Shown piece after piece: positions 1 to 5,164 of a stretch of 6,080 bases of DNA. Source of the DNA: Fidelibacterota bacterium. GTDB taxonomy: Bacteria; Fidelibacterota; UBA2242. The DNA is taken from positions 1-6,080 of the forward strand of contig JALOAB010000138.1 of the NCBI GenBank assembly GCA_023229045.1, read 5' to 3'. Each line of letters begins with the position of its first letter. The stretch's first letter is position 1. A program made the translations under genes and the position numbers. Below the pieces are notes generated by a model, which ran no database searches, was not told where the DNA came from, and saw only the letters and a program-made list of their open reading frames with translations.

Positions 1-1
1 T

Positions 2-358
2 AACCTGATCGCGCGCCTGCTCAACGATCGGTTCGGGATTCAGACCCGCGGCGGCTGTCTGTGCGCCGGAACCTACGGACACATTTTACTTAACATCAGC
101 GATCGGCAATCGAAAGAAATTACCAAATATATCGATCAGGGCGACTTGAGGAATAAACCCGGCTGGGTGCGCATTTCTCTACATCCCACTATGACCGAAG
201 TCGAAGTCCGGTACATTACTGCCGCCGTCAAAGCCATTATGCGAAATCAGGCGGAATGGAGTAAAGACTATCAGCAAAATCCAACCACCGGCGATTTCGA
301 ACTACCGGGGCAAATCAAAGCCAGCATCGACCTGAAAGCGACCTTCAAGCCATCCTGA
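2..358 (+). CDS. Class V aminotransferase / cysteine desulfurase-like protein, C-terminal part (5' end outside window)
   Basis: This is the last 118 codons of a gene that begins left of the window; the frame is open from base 2 to the TGA at 356-358. The visible part contains R-G-G-C-L-C-A-G-T-Y-G-H (visible residues 16-27). It aligns with the R-x-G-x-x-C-A loop of group II (SufS/CsdA-like) cysteine desulfurases, placing visible Cys21 at the position of the catalytic persulfide cysteine. An extra cysteine sits at 19. A later segment, G-W-V-R-I-S-L-H-P-T, followed by a helix rich in E, V and A, matches the usual C-terminal small domain of the fold. Family knowledge: these PLP enzymes remove sulfur or selenium from cysteine-type substrates, but many relatives with this 'GGC-x-CAG' loop have no tested function. 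The PLP lysine is off the window, so the exact reaction cannot be assigned. The roughly 40-residue tail after the last helix is polar and may be disordered. Confidence 0.8.
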   Translation, partial: NLIARLLNDRFGIQTRGGCLCAGTYGHILLNISDRQSKEITKYIDQGDLRNKPGWVRISLHPTMTEVEVRYITAAVKAIMRNQAEWSKDYQQNPTTGDFELPGQIKASIDLKATFKPS

Positions 359-372
359 AAAAAGTAAATAGC

Positions 373-455
373 CACAAAGACTCAAAGACACAAAGTTTAT
401 TTTAATTAATCTTTGTATCGTTTTAGATGGCTTTTTGAGCCTTAGAGTCTTTGTG
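373..455. repeat. Imperfect inverted repeat in AT-rich gap
   Basis: CACAAAGACTC (373-383) is matched exactly by its reverse complement GAGTCTTTGTG (445-455). Weaker complementarity continues inward (CTCAAAG at 381-387 against CTTTTTGAG at 431-439), giving a long imperfect arm with an AT-rich loop. The left arm continues as a direct near-repeat of the unit 'cacaaag'. It could be a weak hairpin at the end of the aminotransferase transcript or a small dispersed intergenic repeat. No T-run follows the right arm, so a classical terminator is not supported. Confidence 0.5.
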
Positions 456-467
456 TTTAAAAAATAC

Positions 468-496
468 TTGCGCATTACTATTTGTGTAGTTATATT
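468..496 (+). promoter_or_regulatory. Sigma-70-type promoter of the blaI-blaR1-like operon
   Basis: TTGCGC (468-473) and TATATT (491-496) are separated by 17 bp, an ideal spacing for a housekeeping promoter. Transcription would start near 503-505, leaving a short leader of about 25 nt before the ATG at 529. Both operator-like dyads overlap this promoter, which supports it as the regulated start of the operon. The call rests on consensus matching only. Confidence 0.55.
475..492. promoter_or_regulatory. Upstream BlaI-type operator (imperfect dyad)
   Basis: The site reads TTACTAT-TTGT-GTAGTTA, two 7-bp arms around a 4-bp centre. It has the same plan as the perfect dyad 20 bp downstream but with one changed base in each arm. 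It fills the promoter spacer and touches the first bases of the -10 box. BlaI/MecI repressors are known to bind TACA/TGTA-type dyads over their own promoters, so this is probably the weaker of two repressor sites. Confidence 0.6.
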
Positions 497-512
497 ACTA
501 CTGTTGTAGTAA
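495..512. promoter_or_regulatory. Downstream BlaI-type operator (perfect dyad)
   Basis: The site reads TTACTAC-TGTT-GTAGTAA, a perfect 7-bp inverted repeat around a 4-bp centre. It overlaps the end of the -10 box and the expected transcription start. It begins exactly 20 bp after the upstream site, about two turns of the helix, so two repressor dimers could bind the same face. The half-site GTAGTAA/TTACTAC resembles known BlaI-family half-sites, and a blaI-like gene starts 17 bp downstream. Confidence 0.75.
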
Positions 513-528
513 AACAGAGAGGATTGAA

Positions 529-906
529 ATGGCAAAAAAGGAAAATTCACTATCAACTTTCGAGTGGCAGATCATGGAGATTCTGTGGAAACGCGGGAAA
601 GCCACGGTGCGGGATGTCTTCGATAGTCTGAATGGCATTGAATGGGCTTACACCACGGTTCAGACCTATATGGAGCGCATGGTAACTAAGAAAATCCTCG
701 GTAAGGAAAAGATTGGACCGGTCAATTTGTATTTTCCGCAAATCACCAAAGATCAGTCGCTGATAACCGAAACCCGGCATTTTCTCAACAAGAGTTTCGA
801 CGGTTCTTTACCAAAATTAGCGGCTTTCCTGATCAATTCCGATGATATTTCAGAGCAGGATCTGGAAAAAATTAAAGCCTTAATCGAAGAGAAGGAGAAA
901 ACATGA
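529..906 (+). CDS. blaI: BlaI/MecI/CopY-family transcriptional repressor
   Basis: The 125-residue protein has the usual length and layout of BlaI/MecI repressors. Residues about 6-72 form the winged helix: an 'LSTFEWQIMEILW' first helix, a helix-turn-helix with 'ATVRDVFDSL' and 'AYTTVQTYMERMV', then a wing ending 'YFP'. Residues about 76-125 form the helical dimerisation arm. The ATG is preceded by AGAGGA (518-523) at 5-nt spacing. The stop overlaps the next start as ATGA, so it is translationally coupled to the membrane protease gene. Family knowledge: BlaI-type dimers repress their own operon and are inactivated by proteolysis started by the partner BlaR1. The two dyads just upstream fit autorepression. 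The target regulon is unknown, since no beta-lactamase or copper gene is nearby. The symbol denotes the family, not beta-lactam function. Confidence 0.9.
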   Translation: MAKKENSLSTFEWQIMEILWKRGKATVRDVFDSLNGIEWAYTTVQTYMERMVTKKILGKEKIGPVNLYFPQITKDQSLITETRHFLNKSFDGSLPKLAAFLINSDDISEQDLEKIKALIEEKEKT

Positions 907-2276
907 ACAGCCTAATTCTGACATTAAATCACTTTGCATCAGGTTGGTTGTCAAACGTATCTATCATGACTGTCCAGACCGCGGTGCTTTTCCTGTTGGT
1001 GTATTTAGTCAGCCGGATTTTCCGGAAATCGCCGGCAGTTTTTCTCTACTATCTCTGGGGCATCATGTTGCTTCGGTTTGTTTTCTTCGGGACGCTCCAG
1101 GTACCGGAAGCACTCCGCACATTGTTCGAAAAGTCCCCGGCCATGAATGTCTTTCAATTGGCCTCGATTGCCATCGAGCCAAAGTTGTCAATCGCGAATC
1201 CCCGTCTTTCCATTGCCGCAATATTACTTTTAGTCTGGGCTGGCGGAATTCTGCTGTTAACTCTAAAATTATACATAAGTGAAAAACGATTTTACCGGTC
1301 GCTGGGACAATGCCGGGAAATCGATCTTGATGGAAAATTCAAACCGTTGCTGGCAATTGCCGGAGTCAATCAAAAGGTCAGAGTATTGATTGGCGCGAAT
1401 GTTCCGGTGCCCTTCGTGCGGGGCATAATAAAGCCGGCTGTCTACCTGCCGTCCACGGTTATTGATTGGTGTGAGGATCGCTTCCGGAACGCGTTGATGC
1501 ATGAAATCGCTCATATAAAGCGTCGGGATATCATTGCGATTGCGTTACAGAATATTCTAAATGTTTTGTACTTCTTTAATCCCGTAATTTGGTTGACGAC
1601 CCTGCAATTGAATTTACAGCGTGAAAAGGCTTGTGATGACTTTGCGCTGGTAAACTTGGATGAAGATGTCGGGAAATATGGCAAATCATTGCTATTCAGC
1701 CTGGAAGACGGATTGCGTCAGCGCCGCTATCCGGTCATGGCCAACGGCTTACTTTTTCCGAAGAATATAATCATCAAGCGCTTTGATTATCTTTATCAGA
1801 AAGGAAGGAAAATCATGTTAACCTTAAAACCGTTTCAAAAAATCGTTGTCATCTTCGTTGGAATTTTAGCTGTTGTTCTTGCCTGTGATTCCGAAAGCCA
1901 ACAGCCGGTTGAAAGCACTAAGCCAGATATGATGGTTCAGTCTGTTCCGAAACCAGTATTCGTACCTTATGATTCACCTCCCGAACCGATCGGCGGATTC
2001 AAGGCAATTCAGGAAAATGTAGTTTATCCTGAAAAGGCTAAGCAAGCCGGTATCGAGGGAACGGTCATTATCCAGGCTAGAGTTGACGAAAAAGGTGATA
2101 TCCAAGAATCAGTTGTATTAAAATCTACTGGAAATGGCGAACTGGATGAGGCGGCTTTGGATGCCATTGATAAGTCGAAATTCAAGCCAGCGTATTACAA
2201 GGGAAAACCGGTTGGGGTTTATATAAGTATTCCCGTTATATTTAAACTAAATAATGATAGTGCGGTTGTAAAATAG
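903..2276 (+). CDS. blaR1: BlaR1/MecR1-like M56 membrane metallopeptidase with TonB C-terminal-like domain
   Basis: The 457-residue integral-membrane protease is encoded 4 nt into blaI (ATGA overlap). Hydrophobic segments lie at about residues 19-40, 48-67, 104-126 and 313-328. Between the third and fourth is the cytoplasmic zinc-protease domain of peptidase family M56, with H-E-I-A-H at 200-204 and the likely third ligand Glu241 in 'REKACDD'. After the fourth membrane segment, classical BlaR1 has a penicillin-binding sensor. Here there is a short polar linker and, at about 361-452, a TonB C-terminal-like domain ('PEPIGG', 'YPEKAKQAGIEGTV', 'DEKGDI', 'ELDEAALDAI', 'FKPAYYKGKPVGV'), which would be periplasmic. 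Inference: it senses an envelope signal, possibly through an outer-membrane or TonB-box partner, and triggers cleavage of the BlaI-like repressor. No SxxK / penicillin-binding fold was seen, so beta-lactam sensing is not supported. A possible internal start exists at 1815. Confidence 0.88.
   Translation: MNSLILTLNHFASGWLSNVSIMTVQTAVLFLLVYLVSRIFRKSPAVFLYYLWGIMLLRFVFFGTLQVPEALRTLFEKSPAMNVFQLASIAIEPKLSIANPRLSIAAILLLVWAGGILLLTLKLYISEKRFYRSLGQCREIDLDGKFKPLLAIAGVNQKVRVLIGANVPVPFVRGIIKPAVYLPSTVIDWCEDRFRNALMHEIAHIKRRDIIAIALQNILNVLYFFNPVIWLTTLQLNLQREKACDDFALVNLDEDVGKYGKSLLFSLEDGLRQRRYPVMANGLLFPKNIIIKRFDYLYQKGRKIMLTLKPFQKIVVIFVGILAVVLACDSESQQPVESTKPDMMVQSVPKPVFVPYDSPPEPIGGFKAIQENVVYPEKAKQAGIEGTVIIQARVDEKGDIQESVVLKSTGNGELDEAALDAIDKSKFKPAYYKGKPVGVYISIPVIFKLNNDSAVVK
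1801..1817 (+). promoter_or_regulatory. Possible internal Shine-Dalgarno and start codon inside the blaR1-like gene
   Basis: AAGGAAGGA (1801-1809) lies 5 nt before an in-frame ATG at 1815-1817 (Met305). A protein starting here would be 153 residues long. It would begin with a lysine, a hydrophobic stretch and 'VLAC' at residues 21-24 of the short form, which looks like a lipoprotein signal with a lipobox, followed by the TonB-like domain. The same residues also form the fourth membrane segment of the full protein, so the match may be chance. Confidence 0.3.
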
Positions 2277-2318
2277 TCTTCGAATAAAAATTTTTAAGTT
2301 CCCAAAATAGTGTTCGAC

Positions 2319-2346
2319 AGCCCGGTTCCCAAGCCGGGCTTTTTCT
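2319..2346 (+). terminator. Rho-independent terminator after the blaI-blaR1-like operon
   Basis: AGCCCGG (2319-2325) pairs with CCGGGCT (2334-2340). Two further inner pairs (one T-G wobble, one T-A) leave a 4-base loop, and a run of T follows immediately (2340-2344, then CTTC). It lies 42 bp past the blaR1-like stop codon and separates this operon from the peptidase gene. Confidence 0.88.
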
Positions 2347-2413
2347 TCATTAGCATTCCTTACCCTGCTTGAACACGTCAGTCGGTCACGTATGGACTCT
2401 GCGGTTAATATAT

Positions 2414-2428
2414 ACGTCAACCTGACGT
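2414..2428. repeat. Perfect ACGTCA/TGACGT dyad in the gap before the M3 peptidase gene
   Basis: ACGTCA-ACC-TGACGT is a perfect 6-bp inverted repeat with a 3-bp centre. A further copy of ACGTCA occurs at 2375-2380. It lies about 145 bp before the peptidase start and upstream of the candidate promoter, so it could be a regulator-binding site or a small hairpin. No specific regulator can be named. The rest of 2347-2570 shows only the promoter-like sequence and ribosome-binding site listed separately. Confidence 0.4.
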
Positions 2429-2498
2429 CGTTCTTAGAAACCTTTTGAAGAATTTTATTCCGTGATTCAATCTGAATGACTTAAATTTGTTAAGTGTT

Positions 2499-2528
2499 TT
2501 GAAAATCAACAAAGAACCGAAATATCCT
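2499..2528 (+). promoter_or_regulatory. Candidate promoter of the M3 peptidase gene
   Basis: TTGAAA (2499-2504) and TATCCT (2523-2528) are 18 bp apart, a fair sigma-70-type match. Transcription would begin near 2535, leaving a leader of about 35 nt with AAAGGAG (2557-2563) as ribosome-binding site. The terminator upstream makes an independent promoter in this gap necessary, but this exact choice is only a consensus guess. Confidence 0.35.
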
Positions 2529-2570
2529 TGTCAACGATAATTACTAATCAATATGTAAAGGAGTATTCAG

Positions 2571-4664
2571 ATGAAAAAAGCCGTTTGGGTGCTGTGCGGA
2601 ATTTTTCTGCTATTTATGTCGTGCAGTAAAAAGAATGACAATCCATTTTTCAGTAAGTTCGGGACGCCTTTCGAGACCCCGGTTTTCCACAAAATTAAGG
2701 TTGAGCATTACCTGCCGGCTTTCAAAGCCGGAATCGAGCAGGACAGCCTGGAAATTGCCGCCATCGCCGGCAATCCGGATGCGCCAACTTTTGAAAACAC
2801 ACTCGAGGCGCTGGATCGCAGTGGCGAACTTTTACGCAAAGTTGCCGGCGTCTATTTTAATATGTTGTCGGCCAATACCAGCGACGAACTCCAGAAAGTC
2901 GCCAACGAAGTCGCACCGTTGCTATCAAAACATAACGACGATGTGCTGTTAAATGAACAATTGTTCAAGCGTGTCAAAAAGGTTTACGAAGAGCGCGAAA
3001 GTCTGACGCTGACTACGGAACAGCAAACTCTTCTGGAGAAATGGTATAAGGATTTCGTGCGCGGCGGGGCGAATCTCGGTCCCAAGCAAAAAGACCAACT
3101 GCGTAAAATCAATGAGGAACTGTCGGTATTGACTCTGCAATTCGGCGATAATGTTCTCAAGGAAACCAATGTTTTCGAACTAGTTATCGAGGATGAAAAA
3201 GACTTGAGCGGATTGCCGGAGGGAGTGATCAACACCGCCGCCGAAACCGCCCGCGAACGCGGCAAAGCGGGCAAGTGGGTATTTACCCTGCATCGCCCCA
3301 GCCTGGCGCCATTCCTGCAATATTCCGATAAGCGCGATCTGCGTGAAAAAATCTTCAAAGCCTATATTGAGCGCGGCAATCACGATAACGAGTGCGACAA
3401 TAAAGCCATTATCCGGAAAATCACGGCTCTGCGCCTCGAACGCGCCAAACTGCTCGGCTATGCAACGCATGCCGATTTTGTACTTGAAGAAAATATGGCC
3501 AAGAATCCAACCGCGGTTTATAATTTGCTCAACCAGCTCTGGCAACCGGCTGTCATGCGCGCTCAGAATGAGCTCCGGGAATTGCAGGCTATGATCGACC
3601 TGGAGAGCGGCGATTTCAAACTGCAACCCTGGGATTGGTGGTATTACGCTGAGAAATTGCGCAAAGCCAAATACGATCTCGACGACGAAATTCTCCGTCC
3701 GTATTTCCAACTCGAAAATGTGCGGAAGGGCGTTTTCGAGGTTGCCGCCAAATTATACGGCATAACTTTTACGGAACGCAAAGATATTCCGGTTTATCAC
3801 CCGGATGTAAAGGCTTTTGAGGTCAGGGAGGCTGACGGAAGTCATATTGGCATTCTCTATATGGATTACTTTCCGCGCGCCAGCAAACGCAGTGGCGCCT
3901 GGGATAATTCTTACCGCGAAAGGTTTTTCAATGGTCGGGAGATCGTCACTCCGATTGTCGTTAATTGCTTTAATTTTCCAACGCCAACCGGGAAAACGCC
4001 ATCGCTGTTGACTTTGGAGGAAGTCGAAACTCACTTTCATGAATTCGGTCACGGTCTGCATGACCTGTTGACGAAATGCAATTATTTGAAAGTGACCGGA
4101 ACCAATGTGCCGCGCGATTTTGTGGAATTGCCGTCTCAGATCATGGAACACTGGGCGACGCATCCGGAAGTGTTGAAATCTTTCGCCAGGCATTATCAGA
4201 CCGGCGAGCCGATCCCGGACGAAATGATTGCAAAAATCGAGGGTTCGAGCCTGTTCAATCAGGGCTTTGCGACGGTCGAGTTTTTAGCCGCGGCTTATCT
4301 GGATATGGACTGGCATACGATCACCCAGCCGGTCGATGACGTCAATGCCTTTGAGAATAAATCCATGCAGAATATCGGTCTTTTACCGGAAATCGTCGTG
4401 CGTTACCGCAGTCCCTACTTCCAGCATGTTTTCTCGGGTGGTTACTCCTCCGGCTATTACAGCTACATCTGGGCTGAAGTGCTGGACACCGACGCATTTG
4501 AGGCTTTCGAAGAAAAAGGTATTTTCGATCCGGCGACGGCAAAAGCTTTCCGCGAAAATATCCTGGCCAAAGGGCGCAGTGAAGATCCGATGGTACTGTA
4601 CAAACGCTTCCGCGGCGCCGAACCGAAAATCGACGCACTCCTGAAAAAGCGCGGGCTGAACTGA
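2571..4664 (+). CDS. dcp: M3-family (Dcp-type) zinc peptidase, predicted lipoprotein
   Basis: The 697-residue protein has the length and collinear sequence of M3A peptidyl-dipeptidases and oligopeptidases. The N-terminal helical region ('APTFENTLEAL', 'LQKVANEVAP') is typical of the Dcp branch. The zinc site is H-E-F-G-H at 490-494 with Glu519 ('RDFVELPSQ') at the expected 29-residue distance from the first His. The C-terminal substrate-binding motif 'YSSGYYSYIW' starts at residue 625. The first 18 residues (MKK, hydrophobic core, then F-M-S-C) look like a lipoprotein signal with Cys18 as the lipidated residue, though Phe at -3 and Met at -2 are not the best lipobox. The E. coli Dcp is cytoplasmic, so this form would work in the periplasm, removing C-terminal dipeptides or degrading short peptides for nutrition or envelope turnover. 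AAAGGAG lies 7 nt before the ATG. The gene appears monocistronic. The exact specificity (Dcp versus oligopeptidase A) is inferred. Confidence 0.9.
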   Translation: MKKAVWVLCGIFLLFMSCSKKNDNPFFSKFGTPFETPVFHKIKVEHYLPAFKAGIEQDSLEIAAIAGNPDAPTFENTLEALDRSGELLRKVAGVYFNMLSANTSDELQKVANEVAPLLSKHNDDVLLNEQLFKRVKKVYEERESLTLTTEQQTLLEKWYKDFVRGGANLGPKQKDQLRKINEELSVLTLQFGDNVLKETNVFELVIEDEKDLSGLPEGVINTAAETARERGKAGKWVFTLHRPSLAPFLQYSDKRDLREKIFKAYIERGNHDNECDNKAIIRKITALRLERAKLLGYATHADFVLEENMAKNPTAVYNLLNQLWQPAVMRAQNELRELQAMIDLESGDFKLQPWDWWYYAEKLRKAKYDLDDEILRPYFQLENVRKGVFEVAAKLYGITFTERKDIPVYHPDVKAFEVREADGSHIGILYMDYFPRASKRSGAWDNSYRERFFNGREIVTPIVVNCFNFPTPTGKTPSLLTLEEVETHFHEFGHGLHDLLTKCNYLKVTGTNVPRDFVELPSQIMEHWATHPEVLKSFARHYQTGEPIPDEMIAKIEGSSLFNQGFATVEFLAAAYLDMDWHTITQPVDDVNAFENKSMQNIGLLPEIVVRYRSPYFQHVFSGGYSSGYYSYIWAEVLDTDAFEAFEEKGIFDPATAKAFRENILAKGRSEDPMVLYKRFRGAEPKIDALLKKRGLN

Positions 4665-4690
4665 AAACTGCCTGTTGTGTAAGATTTGGG

Positions 4691-4696
4691 TATAAT
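4691..4696 (+). promoter_or_regulatory. Perfect TATAAT -10 box just after the M3 peptidase gene
   Basis: TATAAT lies 27 bp after the peptidase stop. No good -35 box is found at 16-18 bp upstream (the bases there read CTGCCT or similar) and the extended -10 TGn is absent. If used, it would make a leader of about 210 nt that carries both hairpins at 4735-4809 before the glutaredoxin-like gene. Confidence 0.3.
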
Positions 4697-4734
4697 CAAT
4701 ACGGTCATACCATTTAGGCGGTGTTAACCGTTTC

Positions 4735-4760
4735 TGTCGCAACTCAGGAGCGTTGCGACA
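4735..4760. repeat. Hairpin 1 in the gap before the Grx-FTR pair
   Basis: TGTCGCAAC (4735-4743) and GTTGCGACA (4752-4760) form a perfect 9-bp stem with an 8-base loop, TCAGGAGC. No T-run follows, so it is not a standard intrinsic terminator. It may end or protect the peptidase mRNA, or form part of a structured leader of the next operon. The loop contains the Shine-Dalgarno-like string AGGAG. Confidence 0.65.
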
Positions 4761-4783
4761 AGTATATTAACTTTATCTATGCT

Positions 4784-4809
4784 GGCCACATCGCTCCCGC
4801 GGTGTGGCC
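4784..4809. repeat. Hairpin 2 in the gap before the Grx-FTR pair
   Basis: GGCCACATCGC (4784-4794) pairs with GCGGTGTGGCC (4799-4809) over 11 bp with a single T-G wobble and a TCCC loop. It is strongly GC-rich compared with the flanks and begins 24 bases after hairpin 1 ends. It is followed by TAAGTCGG rather than a T-run, so it is either a terminator with an unusual tail or an RNA structural element. Confidence 0.65.
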
Positions 4810-4824
4810 TAAGTCGGTTACAAA

Positions 4825-4854
4825 TTGAGATTGCGGTTTGCGTCTTTGTTTATT
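4825..4854 (+). promoter_or_regulatory. Candidate promoter of the Grx-FTR pair
   Basis: TTGAGA (4825-4830, five of six consensus bases) and TTTATT (4849-4854, four of six) are 18 bp apart. Transcription would start near 4861 and the leader would include the 14-bp palindrome at 4866-4879. It competes with the upstream TATAAT at 4691 as the operon's start. Confidence 0.3.
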
Positions 4855-4865
4855 TTCAAATTGCA

Positions 4866-4879
4866 TTTCTGCGCAGAAA
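4866..4879. promoter_or_regulatory. 14-bp perfect palindrome before the glutaredoxin-like gene
   Basis: TTTCTGCGCAGAAA is fully self-complementary with no spacer. It lies 33 bp before the TTG start of the glutaredoxin-like gene and just downstream of the candidate promoter at 4825-4854, where a dimeric repressor could act. A second small dyad, TAACG/CGTTA (4884-4888 and 4894-4898), follows. No regulator can be named. Confidence 0.4.
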
Positions 4880-4912
4880 CGCGTAACGTAATCCGTTATT
4901 TGGGAGTTATCA

Positions 4913-5164
4913 TTGGATAAAAAAGTCAAACTGTACGCTTTAAGCACCTGTATCTATTGCCAGAATACCAAAGCTCTTCTTGACAGTCACCAGATCGAAT
5001 ATGATTGCACCGATGTGGACCTGCTCGATCCGACCGAAAAAGCGGAGGTCATGCGCACAATCCGCAAAATCTGTCCGACGATCTCGTTCCCGACTATTAT
5101 TATCGGTGAAATCATTATTCAGGGTTATCGACCGGAAGAGATCAGGAAGGCGCTCGATTTATGA
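4913..5164 (+). CDS. Glutaredoxin-like thiol-disulfide redox protein
   Basis: The 83-residue protein has the compact thioredoxin fold of glutaredoxins: strand 'KVKLYAL', then the active site C-I-Y-C at residues 13-16, the cis-proline in 'ISFPTIII' (Pro60), and the glycine-containing strand end 'IQGYRPEEI'. Glutaredoxins usually have CPYC; Ile in place of Pro is less common. Two extra cysteines lie at 32 and 54. The start is a TTG at 4913 with GGGAG (4902-4906) 6 nt upstream; no ATG start is available near it. The stop overlaps the next start as ATGA, so the protein is made with the ferredoxin:thioredoxin-reductase-like partner. Inference: it receives electrons from that partner instead of, or as well as, from glutathione, and reduces protein disulfides in the cytoplasm. 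Confidence 0.85.
   Translation: MDKKVKLYALSTCIYCQNTKALLDSHQIEYDCTDVDLLDPTEKAEVMRTIRKICPTISFPTIIIGEIIIQGYRPEEIRKALDL

Noticed and set aside
302..556. 84-codon open frame on the - strand across the gap before blaI
   Set aside because: It overlaps the end of the aminotransferase gene, the promoter and operators, and the start of blaI. Its translation is low-complexity with no recognisable domain or ribosome-binding site.
903..2276. Beta-lactam resistance sensor function for the BlaR1-like protein
   Set aside because: The penicillin-binding sensor domain is absent and no beta-lactamase or PBP gene is in the window, so only the general BlaI/BlaR1-type switch is supported.
2528..2557. TTGTCA with TATGTA as an alternative promoter for the M3 peptidase
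   Set aside because: The start point would fall at or after the ribosome-binding site at 2557-2563, leaving no usable leader.
3180..3710. 176-codon open frame on the - strand inside the M3 peptidase gene
   Set aside because: It lies wholly within a well-supported conserved gene, and its translation shows no family motifs. It is an antisense shadow of coding bias, as is the one at 3753-4193.
4735..4809. Intrinsic terminator(s) of the M3 peptidase gene
   Set aside because: Both stems are strong, but neither is followed by a run of T, so they are recorded as hairpins and not as terminators.
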